DNA from: Sequoia sempervirens
Taxonomy: Eukaryota; Streptophyta; Pinopsida; Cupressales; Cupressaceae
Direction: 5' to 3'
Assembly (NCBI GenBank): GCA_007258455.2
Contig: VDFB02254892.1
Location: 114,024-178,023 of the forward strand
DNA: 64,000 bases
Below the pieces are notes generated by a model that had not been told where the DNA came from, made no database searches, and saw only the letters and a list, made by a program, of their open reading frames with translations. The translations under genes were made by a program, and so were the position numbers. Shown one piece after another: positions 25,461 to 37,700 of the stretch (position 1 is its first letter; every line of letters starts with the position of its first letter).

Positions 25461-28400
25461 TGAAGTTAACTTGGATGGTTGAAACAAGCTTCCACAAAAG
25501 CCATTTGTGACCATTGACCTCACAAACATTTCAGCTAGTGTTAAATGCAAGAGCATCTTGGGGATCAAGCAATCGCCAATGCACAAAAAGTGTTTTCTTT
25601 ATTTTTGGGATATGAAGAGCGCATGAAGTGTTTTGGTTTGCAATTTTATTTGTGTATCTAGTAGCCAAACTAATCTACTATGGCAAATACCAAAACCCAT
25701 GGTTGAGATGTTGGTGTTGCATAGGAACATAGGCTAAAGAAGACTTGTCTTTTGAAAATAGTGTGTGAACTGGAAGCCATATAAACAACAACCTCTAACT
25801 TGGAATATGGATATGCGAAGAAGCCATTAGGAGGTGAATAGGTATAAAAAACAAAAATACTTGTAAGTCACGTCAAATTATGCAATTAGTCAATTATGTG
25901 TGAGAGGCATGTAAACATTTTAGAATCAATCAAGGAAATTAGCACATATAGATGGAAGTTACTTTAGGGGATCTTGAAGCTCTAGTTCAAACAAGAGACA
26001 TGGAAAAGACCTTTCAATTCATGCACCTGTAGGAAAGATCTGCCATCACTACATTAGCATAAAAATACATATTTTCTTTCTAAAAAGGGCAGGTGGAAGC
26101 TATTGCGGAAATTGTCGCCAAGTCATGGTTGAAGTCAATGTTGATTAAAGGGTCTTAGACTTGGCTAGGCTTTAAAAGAGGGGCATTCTATAACACAATG
26201 TTTATAAGTAGGTTGAATACAACTATTGGTTGGGTTCCATACATTTTGGAGTGGTCTTTACGGCATGTAATTCTTTTGAATATAATACGAGTGTTGTTTT
26301 ATGGATTATTTATCGTTCTTCCCTATTTAGTGCCTTCGATGTGTATCTCTAGACAACTAATAACCTATTGCTCATTTGAACTGATTACATATTGCATCAA
26401 AATTCCAAGGGTTTTGAAGGATGATCTCTTCAAGAATTTCTTTAGTAGATAATCTATTTTTAAAACCATTTGAAGTGCTATAAATATTAGAACGAACTTC
26501 ATCTTTGGTAAGGGATTCAAGATTATTTAAGACAACATTTCTAGTATTGGTTCAAATCAAAATGGCCTACAATTTATCTTCAACCATTCTACGTGGAAAA
26601 AATTATTTTACTTTCAAGCAGGATACACAAACTTGTTGAAGAGCAAATGCTTGAGGACATCTCAATGGAAAGAGAATTTGCATATCAATTAGTACAACTC
26701 GGTCAAATACATCAACATATTTGACAAAGCATGTGAACTATTCAACACTCATATTTCCAAAATTGGGATTCATATTCCAACCTTTCCCACTCCAATGGAA
26801 GGTTGAAGCATAGAAGCTAGCACAACTCATTGCCAAACTAATCAAGGCACGATAGTATGTATGTGGAATGAACTTGGCCAATTGGATACAGTTTCATGAG
26901 CAAACACAACAATTTGAATAAGATCAAGTATATTTAAGCTTCAAGCTCAAATAGGCGACCGAGGGACAAAAAAACAAGTAAATTGCTCCCAACTAACAAA
27001 GACTTGTCTTCTCAAACTTGCAGCCCCCATATGATGTCTTCCCCTCTAATTTTCACAACTTGAGCTCTCACCTAAGGATAAACTCAAATTTGATTACTTT
27101 TGCACCATTCTCACAAATGAGCAAGTTAATCTAATTCAAATTGTAGGTAGCTTGTATAAAAGGAGCATGCCCAGTTCATCAAACAAAATCAGTTTGATAA
27201 GCAAAGAGCCATCCTAGGCAGCAAACTAAATCTAGTGACAAAGAAGGTAAGAAATGCTCTTCCAAGACAAAATTAAACATAGGAGTAAATGTATTTCAAA
27301 AAAGAAAAGAAATTTGCGGAGCAGCAAAGTAGCTATAACAACTGCACTCAATCTTCCAATGAAAAAGGTAATGTCTTTTTCTGCCAATTTGTAATTTTCG
27401 CATGCTCACTCCAGCCCATATGAACCCATATGAATGGATAACAAACTTAGGATGCACTCATATGCCAAAAGAAAGTCTTCATGAATAGGTTGCTTATGCC
27501 ACATCTACTACTTTGGGTATGGAATGAGACATGAGCATGCACACTGACACAAGCACAAGCACACACAACTTTGAAATGCCCTTCCAATCTAGAATGCAAA
27601 GCACAAACAAATACTGTTATTGATGATCCATCATGTTGTCCTTGGCTTAAGGATGAAACTGTATAATAAATGTCGAATTTGGTATTTAATGTACATAAAA
27701 AGCTTCAAAATGGACAGGAAAACTATCAAAAATACTCTCAACTCAATATTCATCTCTGTGAACATCTCAATTAGTTCCTTATAATATAGTTAAATGGTGG
27801 CATTTAGAACCTGTCAACAAACAGAAGGTTGACCATTTATTAATTGAACATCTAACAAAACTCAATTATCCATTACATGTTGGTCAATCTGATAAAATTT
27901 AAATCTGCTTGTCTATACAGTGCAGAACTGATATGGCTTCAACAGCAATTAGTTTGTTTACAACAAATGGTCTAAAACATTGCTTCACCAAATGCAATTA
28001 TAAGGATATATAAACCACCATGAACTACAGATGGTCTAAAACGCATTTGCAAAGTTATACACAAGCCAGAACATGCATACGGAATCATGGTATGTTTTTC
28101 ATGTTGTTAATATGCAAGTCACTCATTGACAGGATTGTAAAATTAACTGGAGATAAAATGGACGAAGGCTGCACCAAACAAATAATTGGAACAAAATTGT
28201 ATTATGTAAAATAACCAGAATGGGCACAACCTTTCTTATTTACATTGTAGCACACAGAAAAGCATATTATTCATTCATGAAAAAATCACAAAAGGAAACA
28301 ATTATTATTCCAATGAGACCACAATACTTGGATTTTGTCAAAGGTGGCTCATGATAGCAGAATAACTACAATTGCACAAATTATAAATGTAACCGTTAAC

Positions 28401-28716
28401 AATATAGACAGCAACCTTTTCCATACTAATTACACACTATAATCAAACGGCAACAAGCTATATTACAAACAACTTAAACTTTTCCATCTCCTCTGGACCA
28501 CAAAATGATTCAGAACATATACCATATGTGTAACAAAACCTATTCTCAAAAAATGATAACTACACTACATTGGGGTACAAATGAACCCAGCTTTCGATAC
28601 ATCAAAAAACTGTACCTAAGAAATGGTAAGAACAGATCCAATTTTGTTCCTACCAATCTGCAAAGACTGCCGCAGTTTCTACAAATAAAGATTCGTTACA
28701 GGGAACACATCGCCAA
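25461..28716. other. Spacer between gypsy remnant and SNARE gene; includes 3' UTR
   Basis: No coding region is recognised. A purine-rich AAAAGAGGGGCATTC at about 26172-26188 followed by TATAACA may be a polypurine tract and mutated LTR start of the preceding gypsy element. The part nearest 28716 should contain the SNARE gene's 3' UTR. Candidate minus-strand AATAAA/AAATAA signals exist (plus TTTATT at 27837-27842; CTTATTTACA at about 28237), but which is used cannot be decided. Confidence 0.4.
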
Positions 28717-28782
28717 TTATGCTGCAAGGACTATGATGATAATGAGCAATACAACACCAAAAATTACCAGCAACAAGCATGC
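28717..28782 (-). CDS. SNARE exon 7 (tail anchor, residues 253-273)
   Basis: Acceptor GCAG before 28782. Encodes the single C-terminal hydrophobic helix ([20 protein letters not shown], then A) and the TAA stop at 28719-28717. Confidence 0.95.
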   Translation of the reverse strand, partial: ACLLLVIFGVVLLIIIIVLAA

Positions 28783-31700
28783 CTGCATGATGCAAGGTAT
28801 GTTAATGTTATGATATTGTGCTGATACAATGTCCTTAAATAACAGAAAGTGCATATGAAATGGTAACAAGATACTTACCAAAGATGAATTAGATTTTTGG
28901 GTTTTAGATGCCTTAGCCAGTTGACTTTTAGCTTGAACGGTTGCAGAGTAAGAGCTCTCAATGTTAGAGTCAATATCATCTGGATCAGCAATTCAATATT
29001 AGCTTTTTTTAAATTGGCTTTAACTATAAGAAAACAAAATCAATTAATTCAAGGAATGCACTCTTCACCTATCATCACTCCTTGCTCATGAACTAGAACC
29101 GCAAGATCCTTGAAAATTTCATTGACTTCTCCAATTTGCTGTTGAATCTCCTTTATCCCTTGCTCCCGTTCTTCAATAATGGCTTCATTAAACACAACTT
29201 CATTCTCTAACTGAAGAACTTCCTGTCTGCATCATTTCCAAGTCATATGGATCATGAGAATCTTAGAAGTTTTCAAAATAATGCAAAAAGTACATATAAG
29301 AATGGAACTCAAAATAGTAATGCAGCCAAATCAAATTGCATAAAGTGTTTGAGCAAATAAACTAAGATATCATTCTAGCAAATAAAATACAGGTGAAAAA
29401 TGTTAAGAAATTGAAATTGCATAAGTGCAAGCGAGATTAAAAACTAACGCATGTATGGGTCCATTAATTCCACATAAATATTGATGACACTGAAAATAGC
29501 ACTTGAGAAAGCTCAGACTAGAAAGCCAATTATTATGCAATCTATTGCTTCCTAACATGATAATTCTTTGAAGTCTTCTCACTTAATATAATCAACTGAT
29601 AGAAATATTGTTCCCAGATTTTATGCTTCCCTCTCTCGGTCAAAGCGAGTGGAGGCATAATAAAGTTTGCAAGAAATGTAAGCTTGGTGAAATCACTACA
29701 TTATTTATCAATTATGTTCAAGACAAATAAATGTTGGTAGGAAAGGCAGTTTTTCATCGTTTAGTTGAAAGCTGCTTTGTGAAGTGGACAGAAATAGGGA
29801 ACTGTGACAAATCACAGAGGCTCAAAAGTGATCACATGTTCAAAGTCAAGTGAAAAACTGCCAACCGCATAGCCAAATCAGAGTACACACACAATATAGA
29901 AACCAGAATCCACACAGACAAAATACTTTATTGGTTTTACCAGGACTACATGGGGACACATCCCTGCCCCTGTCCCCCAAGGGGTCCCCAGGACAGCAGG
30001 AGGGCAGGGGACATGAGAAATCCTTTGACTGTCCCAGGAATGTCTAGAAATCCCAATGGCAGAAAAAAAAATCAGTTAACATTTAAAAACTTAAAAAGGA
30101 TGTGGGGTGCTGAGACCACTTTTGCAACCCATAACACATAACCAACTAAACTCATTGCCCTAAAAGGCTAAAACATATCTTGCCCAACTAAACATATCTT
30201 GCACTATCAAACCTTAAATCAGATTGATGGTGGAAATGAGCCACTTCATGACATTTAGGAGTGCCTGGGATGCACATTCAAAGCAAATGGAGTGAGTGCC
30301 TTAGGGCCATCAAATTAAAACTTAGATCAATAGCAGTGAAGAACTTTTCAAAGCTCTTAGCTGAAGCTTTTGAGCATGTGCTGCAAATTACATTAAAAGT
30401 TTTGCAGGTTGATAGATCTCAGAAGAGAGCAATGGCTGGGAAGCTATTTCATAGCCAGCTGAGTGTAAGAACTCAACAGCTTGAAAATCTATTAATATTT
30501 TTCATATGACTGATACGAACAAGTCATCATAGATGCCAAAATCCACAATGATACTGAGGTCTTTTTCAGGCATGGGCCTTTTATATTGCAAAAAAGACCT
30601 TTAAAGTGTTGGAGGAGGCATTTTAAAAGGTTTGACTTTAGCTTAACCCATGTGGAGTTAACTAAATTAAAAGGCTTAGATACATGATAGGCTTGAACTA
30701 GGCAAAGCATTATTTGAATTTACAAGAAAATTTTAGTACAACTTTATATATGAAACTTTATGTAACTTTCACATCCAGGTTCTGTTTTGAACAAACCAAT
30801 ACTCAATTTCTCAATTTCTGGGTTGGATGATGTTTGTAGGGCTTCTAGGTACACCGAAATGGAAGTTTTATAACACATCTGCTAGAGGCTATTAGAGTTG
30901 AAGGTATTGACCCATGTAGTTGTGTAAACATTTATTAATGGCTTCCTATATACAAATGTGGTGCTATATTTGATGTTTATAAGAAAAAATTATCACTGAC
31001 ACCATGGGGGTGATATACCCTTAACCCTCCCATTATACAATAAACCGACTAATTACTAAATTTATTCTAGATATTATCTATTTGACCCAATATAACTACC
31101 ATCATTATGCATGGCAAAAGTCAGGTACTCCATAATCCCAGTTACATCGTAATATCATATGCCTGGGTACATGAAAGCTAGAGTTCATTCACTATCAAAC
31201 AAAAACTTTGCATTAGGCAAGAGAAGCAACAATTGTCCCTTATTTGTTGGAGAAATACTTAAGAGTTAGACAAGAGAAAGTGCTCTCTTTCCATATGGAA
31301 GCATAGTAAGTACAGGAATGGTTGACCCTTTGCTGCCCTGCTAAATCTGTTTTAATTTTTTTCCATGCCATCATTTCTCCACCCTTAAGAGGATTCAATT
31401 CTTTTATTTAGAAAAAGGTTGACCAACAAGAGAAGGGACGGTCATCCCTTAACCCCTATTGATATCTGCAAGATGTCAACACAAGGGACAACCATCCCTT
31501 CTTTAACCATTTGAAACTATCCAAGCCCCATCTGAAAACTTGTTTTGCATAGCACCAATTCAAACAAAACTTGGAATCAACAAGACAAGAGACATGCATC
31601 CCTATTCCACTTAATTGCACATTTGTGGAGAAACACTGACTCTCAGAGCAGTGCCAAAATATGTCCATCCCACAAAACTTGTCAAAGAATTCAAGGGGAT

Positions 31701-34700
31701 GCAAGATTGATATTAACTGTTTTAGTTTGTTTCATAAGCCTAATTACATGGCTTTTTTAGCAAAACACGAAGATAAAAATATAATCTACTGGTGAAAGTT
31801 TAAAAAAAATAAACATAATAGCATTGCTATGTAAAGCATTAATACAAACGCATGAACTCTGGAAAAGAATTACCTCCTTGATTCTATTAGGAGAGCTTGC
31901 TGTTCCTGAGATTTGTCTGGGCTTAAATTCAGCTCGCTCGCAACATAACTATAAAGAGTGATGGCAGATTAAAATTTCAGAATCAATCTTAAGCAGAAAT
32001 GTGTTGTACAGGAACAAACCACTTGCTAGAAAAAAAAATATCCCTACAATATAATTTTGTGCAGAAATGTAGGAGGATCCAGCACAAGATAACCTTACCA
32101 AGACTTAAAAACCCTGAAAAATACATTAACTACATGCAAAAATGTTTTAAAAGTTCATTATAATCACACCTTGATGGTAGAACTGCCTGTGGAACAAAAG
32201 GTGTGTAAGCTGCCTCACGTTCAGCTGCAAGCCGTTGGGCCTTCTGAAACTCCTTTAAAACCGCTTGGAAGTCTTTTGCAAGTTTTGCATCTCCTACCTT
32301 CTTACTAGCCTATAATTTTAATAGAATGTTTTGAGTGAGATATTTCAATTATTGACTTCAATAAAAGCTAAACAAAAGGTCGCCCTTCCAAAATTTTATG
32401 TATATTCCACTCACCCTGTAAGAATATATGACATTTGACAATATTATCACAGAATGGTAAAACTAATACAGAGTACAGAAACACAAAATAAGACAAGCGT
32501 ACACCCACAAGGACGAGAAAACTTACCAAAGAGCAAAAAAGTAAGAATGATAGCATTTCTTCATTAAGATAACATTAGAATAACTTTATATACATACAAG
32601 AATATATACTAGGGGTTCCTCCATTATTAGTGCAATAAATGTTGAAGCAAATAAACTTGAAGACACTGCAGCAATTTCAGAAATTGAGAATAGGAGAAAA
32701 CTTTGCATGGAAAAAACATAACACTTACACTAACTTCTGTATGCAGATCTACTTCACTGGCTGCTTTAAGTTTTGCAGATGTATCTTTCACCATCTGTCC
32801 AATATGTTGCCTAGTCTTATGCCTGCCAATCATTGAAAGGTACTTGAAATGTAAGTAGCATTCATTACAATCATGCTATTAAAATTCTGGAAAAGTGCAA
32901 TTGTATCAAGCAAATGTCCAATCAATCATTGAAGAATAACCAACCACAAAGCCACAAGATACAGGAACAGCAGTTGTAATTTTGAAATTTGAGAATACAA
33001 GAAAATAAAATGTACAAATGAAATATATGAGAAGACATAAGATCTTACAGTCTAACCCAAAGGATAGTCCATGTATTTTTCTACCTAAGAGCTTATATAA
33101 CAACAGGTGCAAATCTTAAAAGTAATTCAGAAGTTGAAACCCTCAACATGTTTGAGTGGATTATGGTTTGTAAACTTGAAAGATAATCAGAAATGCTTCT
33201 AAAATCCAGTGTTCCATGGATACACATCCCTCACCCCCCAAAATCTCAGTGTTTCTAGGACAGTCTCTGAGACTCGGGGACGGGGACAAAATGTTCCCCC
33301 TCCTCACATAGGGGAGGCATCCAAGGGAAGTCCCCATTTGAAGGGGATGATGTGGGCACTCCCAGCCATCCCCAAGATGGGCATGGGATGCTTGGGTATC
33401 TCTCAACCATCCTGGGGAAGGCTGGGAGTCCCCCCACCCCAACCAGCCACTAAATCATTTTTTCAACACTTAGAAGATAAACAGTAAGACTAAATCTCTC
33501 TTATATGTAACTTGGTTCTTAGCCTCTTGGGGTGTATTATTGCTTCCTTGACACTCAGAACTTCTATCACGAACACTGTCATAAACTTCTCTTATACTAA
33601 TAAGTTGGGTTCACCAATAATGACATACATTCAGCACCATGTACTCCTAATAGCTATGCAGATTAGTATCACAAATTTACAGAAATTATAACAGCTAACA
33701 ATGACAAAAGCTTCCCTTATTCTTATAAGGCAGGCTCACCAATAATGACATGCATTCAGCACTATTTCTCTTTAACAGCTATGCAGAGAAGTATGACAAA
33801 TTTACAGAAATTATAACAGCACATATCAAACAACTATAAATGCAAATAGCAGCAATAGAATGATGATTCAATATGTCAAATGGGTGTGACTATTGATGAT
33901 ATTTTTTCAAAATAGTATATTAATAACTAACTTAACTAAAATACGTTCAGCGTCTTAATGAACTTCTGTATACTTGGTGCACAACTATATGCTAAGCACA
34001 CGTTAGTACCTTCTAAGCTGCCTATACATGATGTCAATGGTTTCTATTAAGAACTATATCATATTTCACTATATTATATTATATAATATTTTAATTGCAA
34101 TTTCTAATAGAAAAATTTATAACTAATTTTTCCAGAGTAGCCGGATACGCCCCTGCCCCTTCCCAGGCACATGTATCCCCGTATCTGATACGGATACAGA
34201 TACGATATGGCATGGATACATGTTGGATACAGTTCCCACACATGCCCAAAAAATTCTGATTTTCTAGCTGTGCCAGATATTGGGTGATTTGACTTTCAAA
34301 AAAATTGACATTAATCCTCCTAAACTTAATCAAAAACTTCAATCGTGCAATATTTTTTTGTTTTGTATAAACAAAACCTACACCAAATGAGGAAGACAAA
34401 TGAAACGTTTTTCTATTTCAGCAAACCATTTTTCTGGGTCTTCTTGCATTGCACCTCTATATTTTTTTTTGGTGTCTTAATTTTTATAGATTTAAGAGAG
34501 TTAATTGTTTATAATTTTAAATTTATATTTAATGTTTATATTATGTTGTTTAAATGTTAAATATTTTTAAAAAATTAAAATTTATTCTTTAAATATAAAT
34601 AAAATTTATTCATATGTATTTAATTGTTTATTCTTTACTAAATTATTAATATTTAAATTTTAATATTATTTTATATTTATATTTACTTATTTGCTTTTAA

Positions 34701-37700
34701 AGTAATGAAAATCTCCTCTAATAACTTAAAAATTGTGTTAAATATATGTGTGTGTTTTTTTATGAATGTCGTATCCAGTCGTATGCATATTGGGGGTCTT
34801 ATAAAATGGCCATATCCATATCCGATACCGTATATGTATCCATGTCCATGCAACTTTGAATTTTTCAAGTCCAAGTTGATTTCTACTACTACCCTAAAGG
34901 AAACTTGGACCTATATGAGGAGGCTCTGCAGATTCAAGTATCAGGTGAGAAAGGGGGCAAATCATCATCCAATCTCCTCATGCTGACAGTTACCAAATCT
35001 AAATCTCCAAGAAGAATCCAAATAATGAGTGACCAAGAGCAATTGTGGAGAGTCCTATCCTTCCACTAAAACAAAAAATGAGGATATATTCAAGCTCTTT
35101 ACTAGAGCTCTAATTTACAGATATCTGCAAATTTGTCTGGCAATTAGTTTAATTCAGGCAAGACAAAATTGAAGGACATGTGGCAAATAGGAGTATGAGA
35201 TCCATCTCTGCCCAAGATAATACTCCATTAACCTTTTCCTATAATGATGATTGCAAATGGATCTTCCAAGAACAAGCTTGCCTTTTAGGAATACACTTCT
35301 GTTCATGAAACATGACATTTGGATTCCAAAGCAAGATGAGAGATGACATCCATAGGCCCAGTTTTTCACTTCTGCATGAGTGTGGAATGAGCATGTTTTT
35401 GAAAAGTACAGGCATTTCACTCAGCAATCTTTATGAATACAAAAGCTTACCATAGAGAACTAGAAGGCATCACTACATACACCCAGATCTGTGCAAATTT
35501 GGAACAGAGACACAATATACACTATTACCAAAAACGAAAAGCATGCAAGCAAAGGGTTTTGAATGGATTCAGAATATCAATTATGAAGGAAACCCATTCA
35601 CATGCATACATTGCCAAGAATATGAATAAATTTTCATAGACAGTCTAGTCCAAAACTGGAAAACCCTAGAAAGCAATCTAGATTGAAAGACAAGGAAGAA
35701 AAAAAGGTAAAATAAGATGAAGAAAGGAAGTAAGAAATCAGAATTATAGATCAATTAGGAAATGTGCAAGAACAAGAAGATAGTTTTTTCAATTTTGAGC
35801 GGGTGAGGCTCAGAACTTGAACACGCAGCACATGCTTAAAAGCTCATCTAGGTTACAACCCTTAGATACACACACTAGATACACATCGGTCACTTGCTAA
35901 CGATCCTAACAGCCCTGGGAACACTACATATTGCAGGGAGAATCACCTCGGCCCTGTGAACAGTAAAGATCCAATGTTCTGGCTTTGTGTGTCCCAATAT
36001 AAGGGTTTTCTCAACCATTGGTTGTTGCCTCAAAGAACCTTCCAGAAAGAAGGGAGCACCTAGATCCAAGAGTGAGCATATAAAAATGTGATAAAACAAG
36101 CGAGGAAGAAAAAACAAGCAAAGAAAGAAATTATATTATTGTCCAAAAATAAAAGTAATAACATTTAAGAAATGTTACATAGCAAGAAGGTAAACCTAAA
36201 CTAATAAACCCCCAAAAATAAGAAAAAAGTTTGACTATTGAAAACTAGTGAGGAGCTACCCTCAATGAAGCATAATCATGAAAGTGTTAATAGCAAGAGA
36301 GTAGTGGTGTTGCATGTTTATTAGTTTATACCAAGGCTCAAGCCAAATAATGCTAGCAACATCATCATCTATCAACATGGAAGGGCCAATGCAAGATATA
36401 GTAATACTTATAGGGGAACATCATCATCTATCATCATGGAAGGTCCAATGCAAGATATAGTAATACTTACAGGGGAACATTAGTGCCTAGGGGACTAGGC
36501 TAGATGATCCTGGGAGGAAGTCAAGTACTTTGACTATAAACTAGACTTAAGAATAATAAGAAATCTATGAAGAACAGCAAAGCCACAATGTCCTGCAAAT
36601 ATCTCTATTTATTTTTCCAAAACTGAGCACAAAGTCTTCATTCCCTGTTCCCTACACAAAGTTGTGTAAAATGACCAAAAAAGTCCTCCCAAATTACATA
36701 GCAGACCCTTATGCAGACGAACAACTAAACTTTTTGGTTAGTTAGGACTTCTGAAAAAATACTTTTGAAAAATATAAAGTCTCTTTTAAAATGAATGACT
36801 TTATAGTTTATACATTATAATATTTTCGATTTCAAGTGACTTTTAAGATTAATAAACTTTCTTACTAACTCAAACTTCTATAAAAGTAACCTTTAAAATA
36901 GTGACTTTATAGGAGGATAAAGTATTTAGAAAAAATTTCATTAAATTTAGCTATTCAAATTATGCCTCCTCACTATGTCTTTCATAGTCGATTGTCTATT
37001 CAAATCTGCCATTTCCAGCTTAATCACTTACAATTCTTCTTTCCAGCATCTTTTTCCTCAAGCCTTCAATGTCTCTAATTAGATTGACATTACTGATCTC
37101 AGTCCCATCCAGGCTTGGTATCATGGCTGCTCTGTATCCAAATATTTACTCTGCTACTTTCAACAGCTCTTCCATTGATGCTGGCAAAACAATCAGTGTC
37201 CTATGTAATATGTCTGATTTCCAATTTCTTGGATGAGACTAGTGTATTGTTACTTTTTGGGTGGACCTGCAACTATTCCAGGATGCAAATGATTGGATCT
37301 TGAGCTGAGTTTAGGATCTTTAATTGCAGAAATCATGCTCATCTTCCATGCCAATACACCAAACAATGAATGGTAAAAATCATCTAGTTTTTCAACATGC
37401 TTATTAACAAATGAATTAGTTGCAGGCAAAGGATTAGTGCAGCTGCTGATAAGAGGGATTGTTGCACTATTTTAAATTTGTTTTAGGTCTCATACACAAG
37501 GGCCACTCTGTTCCTTTATAACAACTTTAATAAAAGGAGTTTGCAAGGGCATTTCTTATATGATTGTATCCAGACAACCTTTGGGTATTTAGTAGAAATG
37601 TAAGAATTCTTTTGTCTTCCTATTGTTCTTCTAGCTCCATAGTGCCCAACTATTGACATCTGCAGTTTTATGTCTGTGTTAGCAAAGAGAAACTTTATAA

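Noticed and set aside
28505..28813. 102-codon plus-strand ORF over the SNARE 3' end
   Set aside because: Antisense shadow of exon 7 and its surroundings.
33161..33487. Overlapping open frames on both strands in the G-rich patch
   Set aside because: Long stop-free frames on both strands follow from high GC content; no conserved domain.
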